From Acanthaster planci (lineage: Eukaryota > Echinodermata > Asteroidea > Valvatida > Acanthasteridae): a stretch of DNA of 64,000 nucleotides. Both the position numbers and the translations under genes were made by a program. The notes below the pieces were generated by a model, which saw nothing but the letters and a program-made list of their open reading frames with translations, was not told the origin of the DNA and did not search any database. The stretch lies in contig NW_019091363.1 in NCBI RefSeq assembly GCF_001949145.1, positions 1,841,432-1,905,431 on the forward strand. The letters are read 5' to 3'. This document shows positions 47,221 through 59,395 of the stretch, piece after piece; the stretch's first letter is position 1; every line of letters starts with the position of its first letter.

Positions 47221-50200
47221 TTTTCAGCTCATAGTGTTGACAATAAGAACTTCGATGACACCCACAAAAAAACTCACCCAAGACTTGTGCTATTTGATAT
47301 CGTCAATGTTCTGACAAAACAGTTTGTACAGTGTATATTTCAACAGGAAATAATTACACTAGTCTGATTGACATTATTTCCACGAATGTTTCAACAGTAG
47401 AAATGATTTGTACATGAATATTCAGAAGAGGAAGAGACTGTTTAATTAGCGCCTGTTCCTCTGCGCGTTTTAGGTGTAACCGACACCTGTTAGTTAAACC
47501 AGGACAGAATTACTCTCAAAGATCGATACACGCTCTTCTCTGTACATCAGTATACAGGTATCCATTTCATATGTCGTAGTGCTTTGTAATTTGGTTAGGT
47601 ATGCTAATTCCATTTTTGGTGCCTCTTCTTGCGCAAACTGTTCGATTGTTACTCAATACTGCAGAACTGTCCTTTTTGTGGTATTATTTTTCCTGAAAGC
47701 TTTGGAAAGAGATAGAGAACACTCGCTCTACACCCAGACACATCGAATTATCGAACCAAGCGGTTGAGTGGTCGTGCGGGAACTAATGCTTTTCGTTATA
47801 TATTTACAAGGAACAAAGTAATATTCGTTGGCAAACCCTATCGAACAAGTCAAAGTATTTCAGTTTGTCTTTGCGGGTTGAGGAGTGCCACCCCTTTCAT
47901 TATTGTGCTTTAGTGTGTTTACTCTCTCAAAGCTGTGTTATGGAGTTGAACTTGTAACACCATTCCGCCATCCTCAAACTGTGGCCAAATACTCTGCCGT
48001 ATTGTATCATGTTCATGGTTGGGTACTTGAGGGTGTGGTTTTCCTGTATACCATTTGGGAGATGAGGTAACTTGCCTCATTTTGAAGAAGAGGGATTCGA
48101 CCGGCTGTTAGTGTGCGTATCTTAAGTTTAAGTTTAGATAATATCGGATCTGCTTTGAATTCCCTGGCCGTCAGAATCGCGTGATGGTTTGCTCATTTTC
48201 CAGAACGTGAAGTTCTACATGAAATCTTTAAACTGTCGTTAGTTCTTAGCGCCATGCTATTCCTACCGGTACTCCGCAAGGCCAGTAGTCCATAGTTGCA
48301 TAGTTCCCGTGTGACTGAGTGCTCAAACCGTGTTTCAGTAATGAGTGGGGTGTGGTGAGATTTATTTGGCAAAAAATGTATTCATTTTCGCGTGATTGGA
48401 TAAACAGCCTCTGCATTAAGGTCTGGATCTTCACAATTTCAAACATTTCGAATTACTTGTAATTAGAACGTACATGCATAACAATCCACATTATAGCCTT
48501 TATTCAAAAAGAAGTACATCAACATTATGGTCGCTGAAGTTCCCTAGTTCTGTGTTTACTGCAATCCTGTTTAATTTTGTACCTTTTCTGTTCCAAATGA
48601 ATTCAGTTTACGTAGGAAAAAAGAGCCAATTTGTTGTATTTGCCATTCTAATATTTTGCGTTTATATTCATCAAGTTCAACTCACTTTCTGTGACAGTAG
48701 CTAAGGTATTTATATTTAGTCACTAATCAACCGGCCATTTATCAAAATGAAACGCACTTTTTCCTCTTTATAAAGTCAATTATCAGCACTCTTGTCTTTA
48801 ATTCAAGGTAATTAGTTTTGAAATTTTGAAATGAAATTTGTTCAAACCACTCAACATTTCTAAAGTACAAAAGGATTATCTCTGGAGTTCATGTGTCCAG
48901 CAGTGGAAGTATCCTCGGCATATTGAATCATGAGGTTTTCTGGATTTGTTTTGACACAGTCATTAGTATATGCATGGGCAATAAGACACACCCTCGACGG
49001 ACTCCATTGTCAACACCTGAGGCAGGTGGAATTGTAGAATTAAGCTTGCTTGTTCCCAGTGAGACGCAAAGCTTGACTGCTGAACACTGAAATCTTGGGG
49101 AAAAACAGAAACAAGCCTTCAGGATTTCGACCCTGAATGCACTGATTAAAAAATGATTTTGCAAACCCGATAGCCGGGAGCACTTGGAGTTTTCTCACAA
49201 ACAAATTTTGTGATTTTTTTTTTATATCTGAAAAGGTATTTTTCTCAAATGGATAAAAAAACTAATAAGCCTCGACGTCACCTTTTCTCAAATGGATAAA
49301 AAAACTAATAAGCCTCGACGTCACCTTAACCGACCGGGGATTAATCCATTGTTATTTTAAGTCCCGCAAAAACATGAAAAACATCTTTCTTGCTGTTCTT
49401 AATCTTGGCTAACACCGCTTTCATAAAATTATAATCTGACTTTCGTACAGTGCCTAAACTCATTAAGTCATTCCCCTGCAAACACTGCTACGATTCACGG
49501 CCGTATTTTCCCCCGTAATTTCGTTCCAAAACTGTCAATCTTTTTCGGAAAACCGTGAATATCTAGTGACAGCTTGATAAAGGAACAGATGAAATCTAGC
49601 ATGACTTAACAGTGTACCTGCACTGCTGATGGCTAATGTGTGAAGTATTGGGTTTTAGTCAACCCGCAGGCTATATTCTGGATTAGTTTGCTCTCGTCTC
49701 CTGTAAAGACTGCATTTCCGCAAGCATGTTTTCCAGGCATTTCAAGGGCAGAACCTGAGTGCTCATCTGTCACCGTCAAACTGACTGTATGAGTTTGTCA
49801 AATTGAATCAGAGTTTAAATGTACAGATTAAACCCGCTGGTTTGGTTAAATTCACGTCACTGTATTTTTATTTTCTGTGTGCATATTTGGAGGGGGGCGG
49901 GGAGTGTCTCTCGCCATGTCTGAGGCTGTAAGCTTGCCTCAGACACTAGCCTCCAACGGTCAGATTTCAGCAGCTCTTTCCCCCCTTAACTGTTGGCGCT
50001 ATTAGACAAAAAGTGACTTCATGCAGAAGTTTATTTCTATATTTCAAGACATTGGTCACCAAATTTATTTGTTTGGGTTTGGATTATATTTGATTAATTT
50101 ATTTTCATTTTCATATAGTATTTAGTAAATTGCTTATCATTGAAATATTGGCTTGAGATTTTATAACACTTTGAATTCTTACGCATTGCCAACCACTTAA

Positions 50201-51742
50201 TGGCAAAACCTACGGCATGTACTTGTGGCATAGCTAAAGAAAGGTCTACTGACGTCGATGATGGTCGATACTACTGTATTTCGCCTGAAATACCAATAAT
50301 GCAGACAGGTTTTCATTCGGGCTCTGTATTTTCGTTTCTGTGGCTATTTGATCTCTCATGTTTTATCACTGCAGACAATTACATCATTTTGAAAAGGCGT
50401 CCTTATTTAATTATGTGATCACGGGCGTGCTTGATTCGCTCGTCATCCAGCGTCCGAACAAGGCGCTGGGAAGGACTGAGGGCTTTGCACAGATTTTAGT
50501 GAAGGAAATGTACGCAACACGGAGTCACACGCAACGACGAGCACAGCAAAATTTCTGTGGGACCCGCGAGCTCGCTCACTGCGTTCAAGACGGCAGTTAT
50601 AAATTTGATTTTTTTTCTTCTTCTTCCGTATTGCTAAAAAATTCTCACAACACTTCAATCGTTCATCCAAACTTGATCAAGATAACCAATGATTTGAAAT
50701 ATATCTCCAAGAGACACGTAACCAGTGATACTTTAATAGTGAGAGGATAAATTACCACACTGTGATTGTACCAAGGTTATGTTTTTAATCATATAGCTGA
50801 CACTTTGCCCATCCAAAGTATTGACACTGGTGAACCAAAAAATTTAAGTAACGCTTTGCTAACATGAAGTCATAACTTCACAGTCACAGGTCTTGCACAG
50901 TGTAGCCAATCACAGTGCAAAACCATCAGCCCTTCTCATCAGCGCCCTCAGTATGGGCGACGAGCGAAGCTTTATAGCTCTCCCAGCTGAGCATTTATAC
51001 AGGAGCGGCAGAGCGGAGAGCTATATGTAGAGTGCGTGCTAGTGATGCCAGAGCTGCAGGGCAAGCTGGAGTGAGGCTAAAACCAGGAACTCTGTACATG
51101 ACGTCAAAACCTGCACAGCTCCAATCTAGCGCCCATATGCGAATACCCAACTGCAACTCACTGTCGTGCGTTTTTACAGACACTTAATATGAGGTTCTTG
51201 GGTCTCGGACTCTGCACTCTGCACATGGAGCTATTAATGCTCTCAGCGCACCGAAAAAAATATTTGGTGAAGAAAAACAATATTGGAAAAAGCAGTTTCA
51301 AAGGGAATCGAACTCAGGACCAAAAGATCTATGGTCAATTCACTATCTATGGACTATTGTGGCACCTTGCAGACAAAAGTTCTTTCACATGCTTTAAGGT
51401 AGTGAAAAGACGTATGTCCGTAATGCCAGTGCTGTAAATGGTTTTCTATGCATACGAGAGTTTTACATAGTGACGTCATGCACAGAGTGCCGAGGCCTTA
51501 CCCGAGCTGGCTGAGTGGTGTGTTATAACAGCGCCCTCATTTTCGTTTCTCTTGTAGATTTTATTTCGGCGTGAGAACACAGATACGTAGGCCTTATTCA
51601 AGAGCCCGCGTGGCTTAGGAGGGGTTCAGAACAATTTTGGGGGATGTTTGGAAATGATTTGAAAATATGGGAGCTTTTAACTAGGTTTTAGAAGGAATGG
51701 AAGTAAAGGGGAGGGGTCCCCTGGTGCTACGTGGTACATAAG
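47221..51742. other. No supported gene
   Basis: Unique AT-rich DNA with the perfect duplication at 49240-49327. The open frame at 50358-50750 (plus, about 130 codons) has no recognisable domain and is not called. GAATCGAACTCAGG at about 51304 resembles a tRNA B box on the minus strand, but no tRNA fold could be built around it. Confidence 0.35.
49240..49327. repeat. Perfect 43-bp tandem duplication
   Basis: Two adjacent identical units containing TTCTCAAATGGATAAAAAAA and GCCTCGACGTCACC, period 43 bp. Complete identity implies a recent event, a collapsed or expanded array, or an assembly join artefact. Confidence 0.95.
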
Positions 51743-52544
51743 TGGGTGCAGTTTACTAATTCAAATGAGCATTTGTGGCCAGCTCATTAGCATTAACAGT
51801 GCCCCCACGGTATATTTTATTGTTGTTATTTATTTGGCATAACCACAAAAACAAACTATACAAAATGAAAACTGCAATACAGCGAACAATACAATACACA
51901 AGACACACGATTTACCAATGGCACCTGCCATGAGTTGAACAAGTTTACTTAGAAACTGTGACCTAAGGGCCTCCAACTCCGCTGCCACTGGCAATAAAAT
52001 AATATATGTATATCTAATATAAAACAAAATTGTTTTACAGCAAACTTTAAAACAAAACAACAATTTTTTTACAAAATGCAAATTAAAGAAAATAAAATTT
52101 TAAATAATACTAAATACATAATGTTAATACCAGCAAAAAAAAAGCAATTTATCTTTTGAAAAAGGAGATTGCTTGGCCCCCAGATGGTGAAATTGTGTAA
52201 ATTGTTGCCAGGATCAGCTCCCTGTGTCTTTGAGCTTAGATATGAGAGCAGAATGGCGAAATACTACGGTAGAAAAATTGTCCTCAGTGCCCGAGAAAGT
52301 TGAGGGCTGCCACACTTGAAAAATGGCTACAACTAGACTACGGAAAAATCACTTGTGGGGTTGAATTGTTTTGTGGGAATGAAAATGTAATTGGTTAACC
52401 CACAAAAAATGAAAAGAAATTGAAGGTTTAGGGGCTATTTGTCTTTCAGAAACCTCAAGGATGGTGGTATGCATGTTATTGGGCCCTGAACAGTGCTGAA
52501 TTTGTATTGTTTTCAGTGGGGCTTGAATTGGAGGACCGGACCCT
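51743..52544. mobile_element. AGGGTGCAGTCCACTAATTC family MITE, copy 2, with insertion
   Basis: Aligns with 39634-40094 at both ends (GGGTGCAGTTTACTAATTCA; GGGGCTTGAATTGGAGGACC) and through most of the interior, but is about 340 bp longer. The extra sequence, about 51812-52148, interrupts the shared TATCTTTTG region and is described separately. Confidence 0.75.
51812..52148 (-). mobile_element. Insertion within MITE copy 2, possibly a retroposon 3' end
   Basis: This segment is missing from the related copy at 39634. Read on the minus strand it ends in an A-rich tail, AAATAAATAACAACAATAAA, as the 3' ends of LINE or SINE insertions often do. It has one open frame of about 80 codons that resembles nothing I know. 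Flanking duplications are at most a few bases (TAT). Confidence 0.45.
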
Positions 52545-52983
52545 TCTATCCGTGTTCCGGGTACGAAAAAACCTGGTTAGGGGAACCATTGAGAAATAAG
52601 ATGTGGCAGAACCAGAAGTACATTTATAGGTATAGCCTTTGGGGAAAATCATTTTGAAAAAAGAAGAAACAGAAAAAACAGAATTTGAGATAAGACGATT
52701 GGGCCTGAAACCCCACCACGGTACAGTCAACTGCATCTATTAAAAATTAGTTCATAATTACCACCATGTAAAGTGCGACACGCCCAAGTTCATACCGACG
52801 TGACATGAGCAAGAATTTGTCCTTTTTTATTACGCAAGGCCATAGCAACATTTTCTCTCATTCTGTCAACCTACTGTGGCTTGGACATTGATTTGCTTTT
52901 ATAATAGGATAATTTACACTCGGTATTGCTTACCGATTCCCTCCCCCATTCCCCGCCCTGAATACAATAAAACATAATGATAG

Positions 52984-53045
52984 TGCCACGCCCATACCTA
53001 CTCAGCTCCCACAATGCAGTGCTGCGTCAGAATCAAGATGGCCGG
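52984..53045 (+). promoter_or_regulatory. Housekeeping-type promoter of SCOC (ZNF143-like and YY1-like sites)
   Basis: A GCCACGCCC box (KLF/Sp type) at about 52985 is followed by ACTCAGCTCCCACAATGCAG at about 53000-53019. The latter is close to the ZNF143/Staf consensus, whose core is TCCCANNATGCA. AAGATGGCCGGC at 53035-53046 matches the YY1 consensus AAGATGGCGGC, typically found just after the start site. No TATA box is present. The combination is characteristic of broadly expressed gene promoters, and a perfect splice donor follows 100 bp downstream. Factor binding is inferred from motif match. Confidence 0.55.
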
Positions 53046-53146
53046 CGTTCTGTGAAGAAAAAGGAATGTTCTCACTGGGGTTCAGAAACGATCTTTTCTC
53101 CTGTCTCTGATGCTGAATGCTTTCCACAAGTCAACTTGAAACGAAG
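53030..53146 (+). other. SCOC exon 1, 5' untranslated, with four uORFs
   Basis: The exon ends at a perfect donor, ACGAAG|GTAAGA, after 53146. The 5' limit is approximate, set by the YY1-like site. It carries four upstream ATGs: 53038-53055 (5 codons plus stop), 53066-53110 (14 codons plus stop), 53110-53139 (its ATG overlapping the previous TGA), and 53117 onward, which is open to the splice site in phase 0. If spliced to 59970, the last uORF ends at a TGA overlapping the ATG at 59972 (ATGA); if spliced to 59396, it ends a few codons into that exon. Assignment to SCOC rests on strand, position and absence of another gene between. Confidence 0.5.
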
Positions 53147-53302
53147 GTAAGATTTTGTTTTACGACGAGTGTGTGTAGTGTATAAAAACCCTTGTTTAGC
53201 TCCCTGAAGAGATGAAACTACGGTGTCCAATGTTTGAGCCCAATTTCCGGACAACTTTAAATTCCGGAAGTACAGTAACGTTTGGCTATAGTATTACATA
53301 GG

Positions 53303-55503
53303 GTTGCATTGCTTTCGAGTCAACTCGTACCTTGGGCAACTCATAATGTGAGTTAAGACGTCTCGTACTTTCAGGTTCGCAATTCACTTAACTTTCTTTC
53401 TCATTTTTCCATGTTCACATGTTTAAGCCTTGAACATACATCATGTGATTGTAGGTCAACTCGCCCCCTGGCCGACTCGCCCCTTACCAGCTCGCCCCTT
53501 ACCAACTCGCCTCCTGACCGACCGACTCGCCCCCTAGCCGACTCGCCCCTTACCAACTTGCCCCCTAGCTAACTCGCCCCCTGGCCGACTCGCCTCCTGA
53601 CCGACTCGCCCCCTAAGTTTGCCAAGCACGTATGGCCGGCCCATTTACCATTTGAAAAAAATACAATCAGTCAGAGATGGACTCAGTGATTGCTGCCCTT
53701 AAAAATAAGTTCTGGGGTTTGCAGCTGGCACTCAAAGTTGAGTTTGTTTAAAGCTTGGTGGATATTCCCTTCGTGTGAAATTGGGGTTAACAATTTTTTT
53801 TTTATATTGGTAAAACTAATTTACTATCGTGTGTATGGGCCTTGGCGCAGCGTTTCCTGTGTATTGTCTATGGGATTTCCTGCGCCACAACACCAACACC
53901 GTACCATATTAATTAACTTTGCGAACTATTTCAGATAAAAAAATGGTACATACATGTATTAAGCATAATGCCCGGCGACGCAAACCTACAGAAGTGTTAA
54001 GGAGACATGATTTATGACAAAGGGTGTAACGGTCGCTACACACTTTCAGGTTCCAATAACTTCATGGGATAATGGGGCATTAAAAATTGACATTAGTGTA
54101 CAATGTACCACTATGACTTTATACATCACACAAAAAGCGTATATCCAAGAACCTACATGTAAATCAATTTTCGCAGTATACATGTATGTGAGGTCCCAGT
54201 CGAGTGAATTAGCAAAAGAACACTATAACTACATGTAACTAACTAACTGGATATCGGGTCACTTCAAGAAGATACAGTCACATACCCAAATATTAATGGG
54301 ACGGACCGGGAGGGTTCGAAGTTGTTGATCCTGAGGGTATGTTGGATGTACAAATAAGCTAATCAGACAGTGGACGTAGGAAGCGTTTCAATAAATAAGT
54401 GATTAGTGGTAATGTGCAAATATCCATCACCGTCCGTGAGTCGTTCGTGTCGCGTCGTTGGTTAGAACCATTGTTTTTTTGTTTTTTTTTAATACATTGG
54501 GCCGGCCATATTTGCTTGATGTTCCGAGGGGGCGAGTCGGCTAGGGGGCGACTCGGTCAGGGGGCGAGTCGGCCAGGAGGCAAGTTGATAAGAGGCGAGT
54601 CGGTCAGGGGGCCAGTTTACGAGGGGGCGAGTTGGACAGGGGCGAGTCGGTAAGGGGGCGAGTTGACCTGACACCCATCATGTACATGTATGATGTAGGG
54701 CCTATCATTATCAAGGAAATGCCTTTATAAATTTCCTGGAGAGATACAGAGCGCCAGCATGATTTTCTGCATATCATCCTTCCATGGGCATGTGTGTGCC
54801 ATCAGTTTCAGTGACAGATGTCAAACAACCCGATGGGTGCATTCCACCAAATGGTCGTAATGGTCGCAAGCTCATAAATACATGTACTTTGTGATCCCAC
54901 AGGCATGACAGGGTTTTTACAAGACATGCCATAATCAGGAGGGATCATACAAATACATGTATTTCCAAAAATCCTGAATTTTGGACTGATAGTTTCCAGT
55001 TTGGGGTATTTCTTTCACAAAAAGCCCCAAATTGCGGGTCTATTTTGGATAGAGGCAGCCGGCTACATTAAGAGCTGAGCGCTAGTATAACTGAATCTGC
55101 TTGCCCTGATGAAGGTACCCAGTTACCTAAAGCTCGGCAATTACATAATTCAGAGCACTGATTGTATATTATATTTTTGTTCGAGAAATGATGGCACTCT
55201 CCCATTCAGAGACATTTCTTCTCTGTTGACTTAATTGGCTTATATTCAAGCCTTGATTGATTTCTGCCTGACTCATGAACGACGTGGAAGCATATCGGCC
55301 TGAGAAATCAAAAATTGTTCATGATGACAGCAGCAATTAATAAACTCTGACTAAGGTACGAGTTGTCTCGTATGCGAAGGTACATGTACGAGTTGGCCAA
55401 GGTATGACTTGCCAAAGGTACGAGTTGGTGCAATTATGTTGAGTTGATGGTACGAGTTGTCCGAGTTTTCCAAGGTACGACTCGACCTGTTCCCGTTGCA
55501 TTG
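53303..55503. mobile_element. Outer element with ACTCGTACCTTGG array ends
   Basis: The left end (53303-53378) reads GTTGCATTGC.. then CAACTCGTACCTTGGGCAAC and further copies. The right end (55351-55503) is an inverted, longer array of GGTACGAGTTG / CCAAGGTACGAGTTGG units, finishing CCGTTGCATTG, the complement of the left start. Together they enclose 2.2 kb that includes the element at 53453-54669. Terminal inverted repeats made of short tandem units are a feature of fold-back (Foldback/Galileo-like) elements; that comparison is by structure only. No transposase frame was found. Confidence 0.6.
53453..54669. mobile_element. Inner element with GACTCGCCCCCT array ends
   Basis: Starts AGGTCAACTCGCCCCCTGG and ends with the complement, GGGGGCGAGTTGACCT. 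Each terminus is an array of about ten 15-16-bp units (GACTCGCCCCCTRRCC, with TTACCAACTCGCCCC variants): left at 53459-53615, right inverted at 54528-54664. Beyond the arrays the inverted similarity continues as TATGGCCGGCCCA on both sides. About 850 bp of AT-rich interior has no recognisable frame. No target duplication is apparent. It lies inside the outer element, whose ends have the same design but a different unit sequence. Confidence 0.75.
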
Positions 55504-56114
55504 ATGTCACCCAGACATACATTGTAACAGTCATAAGTTATAACATAGAAGGGTGGCAGGCTCTGTTGTGGCTTGGCTTTATTGTTTACCCCCCACTCCC
55601 CAGAAGTGGGTCCGACGTCCGTCCCGCTCCCACAAACCCAACAGAAAACAAGCCTTTTTCAGCATAGGCTGTACATGACATTTAACAGGGCACGAACAGG
55701 GATTTATTCTTGTTGTGCACCCATAGACATGCTGCTCCATTCCCCCTAAGACTGTAGCCTAGGCTATACATGTACATGTACCTTTGTATTGAGTAGGGCC
55801 TACCAAGAAAAAACGGGCCCAAACTGTGCCCATTTTCCAAAAAGAGCCGTAAATATTTCCTGATCAGCGTCTGAGAGTCATGCGGTTCACATGTGTGCTT
55901 GTACATGTATTTGCGAAGACGAGCCACGACCAAATGGTTGACTACGGCTGCGATCAATACTCAGGACATGGAAATTGGCTGCAGCGGCTTTCTGTACGTG
56001 TGTGTGTAAATTCTTAGCTGTGACTTGACTGAATGGTTGAAATGGCAGTTGGCTGTGGTGTGTTGAGGTTCACACTGACCAATCAAAGGGCCCCTCATTA
56101 TTTATGCCCGAATG

Positions 56115-56259
56115 ACAGGAATGACAAGCAACAGCTGTTGGATGCCCGTGCACGTGAGCACGCTGTAGCACAGTGAACACTTTCTGTTAAAGCTGCACAT
56201 GGATGTTGACAAAGATCGTTGCCTGTCCGCGTCCAACGGCTGTTGCTTGTCATTCCTGT
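56115..56259. mobile_element. Short inverted-repeat element (ACAGGAATGACAAGCAACAG)
   Basis: About 145 bp with inverted arms of about 30 bp: ACAGGAATGACAAGCAACAG followed by C(T/C)GTTGGA(T/C)GC, and the complement at the right ending TGCTTGTCATTCCTGT. The central part contains CACGTGAGCACGCTG. No coding sequence and no clear target duplication. Confidence 0.7.
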
Positions 56260-57943
56260 AGTTTCGGACTCAAGTCCAATTTTTTGGACTTTTGACTCGG
56301 CTCTGGCTGGGGTTGTTCTGGACTCGACTTGGCTTGGACTCTGCTAGTGGCTGACACAGACTACTTACCAGATTCGACTCAAGTCCATTCAAAACTGCTT
56401 TTATGATTCAGAAATTTCATTGGAAAAACTGTCCGCATCTGTTGCCCATTATTGTGTGGTTACAAACCATCATTTTCGGGTCTAGGATAATGGCAAACGT
56501 GTAAAAAGCACGCAACCGATTCGACAGAATTGCCGGTGCAGTGCAGCATAAAAAAATTTCTTTCAATGCAGTGAAGTCAGCATGCCCCTCGCCTTAACGA
56601 GTAAAGTTACATGTACATGTATGCTGAAAGAGTTGTAATCGCAGGCGCTTACATGTAGTTTCACCAAAATGTGGTTATCGGAACGTCAGGGTAATTGTAA
56701 CACTTGATCGATTGGCATGTTCTTCCAAAAATGAACCAAAGTGCAACTCCACTCATTTTTCAAAATTTCTAAAAGAGTAAATTTGTTCATATAAAATACA
56801 TATTTGCACTTTCCGATTTATCTTAATGATCATCTAGATGACCTGGCAGACTGTGTATATTTTGTGGACATTTGGTTAGCTACATGTACCAATAGCAAAT
56901 CAACGGGAGTTGAAAATAAAGTCCTTGCCCAGTCTTCATTTTGCCATATGTTTTGGAGAGATCCCCACTCAAAACTACATCAAAATTAAGAACTCAGAGT
57001 ATTTGATTTTCATCGCGAACTGTATTTTATGCCCACATCATTTTTTGGAGAACGTCATTTAGTTTGCAGAATTTTTTAGAGAAACCTCGACACGAAGAGG
57101 AAAATCCCAGAGTACTGCACTTCCTTGGAGGAGCTCTGAAATATCGAATGAAAAAGAGAGCACACTATCTGTCCTATATATAACACTATCTGTGCTGATG
57201 TCCAGGTCAGACAGCCCAGAAGGCAGCAAAGTGTTTCTGTATGTCACCGTAAAATATCAACAGGCATCCCAAAGTTGTCACGATCGGTATTTATGACTGG
57301 GTTTACGGAAATACACTTGATGAAAATGTGATTGTGCAAGTCGTAAAAGCATGATGATTTGAGGAACTTTCTTGCACATCTTCCGAAAGGCTCGTTCTCT
57401 ACATGATTTTTTATTTACTTGCTGGTTGTTTTTAATGTCGATCATTTTGATGGAATCGAATGATGTTTGCGCCTGCTGACTTTAGGACCCATTAATCTGT
57501 GAGACACATTCTTTTTAATAATTCATGATTATGGCTGTAATGTACATGTACATGTACGTACATGTAAATATTATCATCTGTCACCAATTACAAATCGCTT
57601 TAACATGTTTAATGATTACCGCGGGAATCATTACATGTACCTCCCAAAGATTTGTAGGTGGCTTGGATTTACAGGTTGTTCAAATGCTGGTGTTCATGAT
57701 TTTAATTAATCAACTCTGCCTGAGATCCTCCACAGCCAGAAGAAGATGCAATGCAATGTAAAACAAAAGCTGTATCAAATTTAGCGTCTTGTTGAGTGGA
57801 AAGAAAAAAATTAGAAAGGGGTGCGGCACAAGGGTATTTTTTGGCAAAGGTTTATTATCCCCACCATGGTTTAACATCTGTTAATTAATAATAGGCCTAT
57901 ACCGGTACATGTACATATATGTATGTACATGTACATGTACTGT

Positions 57944-58558
57944 AGGGCTGAGTCAATTCGAATAATTCACTATTTGAACATTCAACCTTCAATTCCATCA
58001 AATATCCAGAGATTCGGATCCAGAGAAACCATGTACTAAATCAGTTGCAAAATGCACTGAATTGTACATTATGATCACTGTAACAGCTTCTCACCTCTAC
58101 AATGTACCGGTACATGTACATGTAGGACTACCTCCAGCCACAATTAAGCAAGATTGAAGAGCAGAGCAATACATGTACTTCTTGTCCTGTTGAAAGTTTC
58201 TATTCCTTTTGCATTTTTTAATGAATTTACTTTTTGAATCATAGGATGTGTTATTCTGTTGCTTTTCATTTCAATCTGCTTGAAACAAGCCTCCATCGTG
58301 CACTTTTTCTCATTTAAAATAAAATTCTTCCTTTTTATTCATTTTGCATTTGCATTTTTACTTTCTGAATCGTGGGATGCATTATTCTGTTGCTTTTCTT
58401 TTCAATCTGCTTGAAACAAGCCTCCATTGTGCGATTTTTCTCATTTGAAATAGAATTCTTCCTTTTTATTAATTTTGCATTTGAAGATATTTGAATTTGG
58501 AAAATGGTATTTGAATATTCGATAATCGATTGAATAATCGGATATTTGGCACAGCCCT
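57944..58558 (+). mobile_element. AGGGCTG-ended element, copy 1
   Basis: Left end AGGGCTGAGTCAATTCGAAT; right end GGATATTTGGCACAGCCCT, the imperfect inverted repeat. The subterminal regions are rich in GAATATTCGA / TTGAATAT motifs. A reverse-orientation relative is at 60675-61106. The interior holds a duplication (58200-58485). Confidence 0.7.
58200..58485. repeat. 131-bp tandem duplication inside the AGGGCTG element
   Basis: Two diverged copies with a period of about 131 bp, recognisable by TTATTCTGTTGCTTTTC and CTGCTTGAAACAAGCCTCCA in each. The divergence implies an old duplication. The shorter relative at 60675 keeps only weak similarity here (TCAAGCAGATTCAAATGAAA). Confidence 0.85.
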
Positions 58559-59395
58559 CATTGTCTGATTCATGTACATGTACTGTACATACTGTGCATG
58601 TACGGTATGGCTGTGGGCTAGCCGCCAGCGTCTGGTTTTGATTTATTAGTCTCCTCTTGTAACCATCTTGTTTTACTGTTCAGTCATCATCACTGCCAAA
58701 ACCAGAGTATTCATGTCATCAAACACTACTGTATCATGTTTGTGATTTTGGCGAACTCAATAACATCTGATACCTTAACCCCATTGGGATGCCAGTGGAA
58801 ATAAGTCTGTGTACGTACATGTACAGTATGCGTGGTTGGCTTTTTTGGGAGAGGGTTCCAGACATGTATCTGGCTGCCTTTCATTTCAGGTAATACGATT
58901 TGAAACTTGTACCAAGAAGTGTCAATCTGATTATATTCTACACTAATTTAGGAGTGGAAAAATTCAAGTTTTCTTTGAAAATACCTCAATTTGTCTTTCT
59001 GTCATGTCCCATAGACTTTTTTCACAGTGTCTAAGGTGATGGCCAAATATGGAACTGTATCCTGTTGGGGGCCATCTTAGATGAAGTCAACTGTTTAGAC
59101 CTGTATTTCGGCCTGGTTTACTTCGTAATGGGCAGTTTCTGTCACTGTTTACTGATTTCGTCTGAATAAAATAATGCAGGGTAATAATAATTAAACAATC
59201 ACAGGTGCTTCAGAGGATCAGTGCTGTGCCCAATCAAGTCTTTCATTGTACATGTACGGGAACTGCAACCACTCACTTGCTATCTAAAAGCACCTACATG
59301 TAGGTACATGTACATTCACACACATGTATGCAACACCGGCCTCATTCTGGTGTTGAAGTACACGTACTGGACTTTCTCTGTATCTTTGGCCCCAG

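Larger units (their letters stand above)
53147..59395 (+). other. SCOC intron 1, filled with mobile DNA
   Basis: No coding sequence was recognised. The intron holds the nested array-ended elements (53303-55503), a short inverted repeat (56115-56259), an ACTCGAGTC-type cluster (about 56270-56400), a 615-bp AGGGCTG element (57944-58558) and many TACATGTA motifs. If the small exon at 59396 is skipped, the intron extends to 59969. Confidence 0.45.

Noticed and set aside
50358-50750. 130-codon plus-strand frame as a gene
   Set aside because: No recognisable domain, partial opposite-strand frame, composition not protein-like, and no promoter or splice support.
51286-51360. tRNA or tRNA-derived SINE on the minus strand (B-box-like GAGTTCGATTCCC)
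   Set aside because: No matching acceptor stem, D arm or anticodon arm could be paired; the A-box-like TGGCTGAGTGG near 51506 is on the other strand and too far away.
54489-54674. Proline/tryptophan-rich repeat protein over the CTCGCCCC array
   Set aside because: It is the translation of a transposon terminal array, mirrored by the left array.
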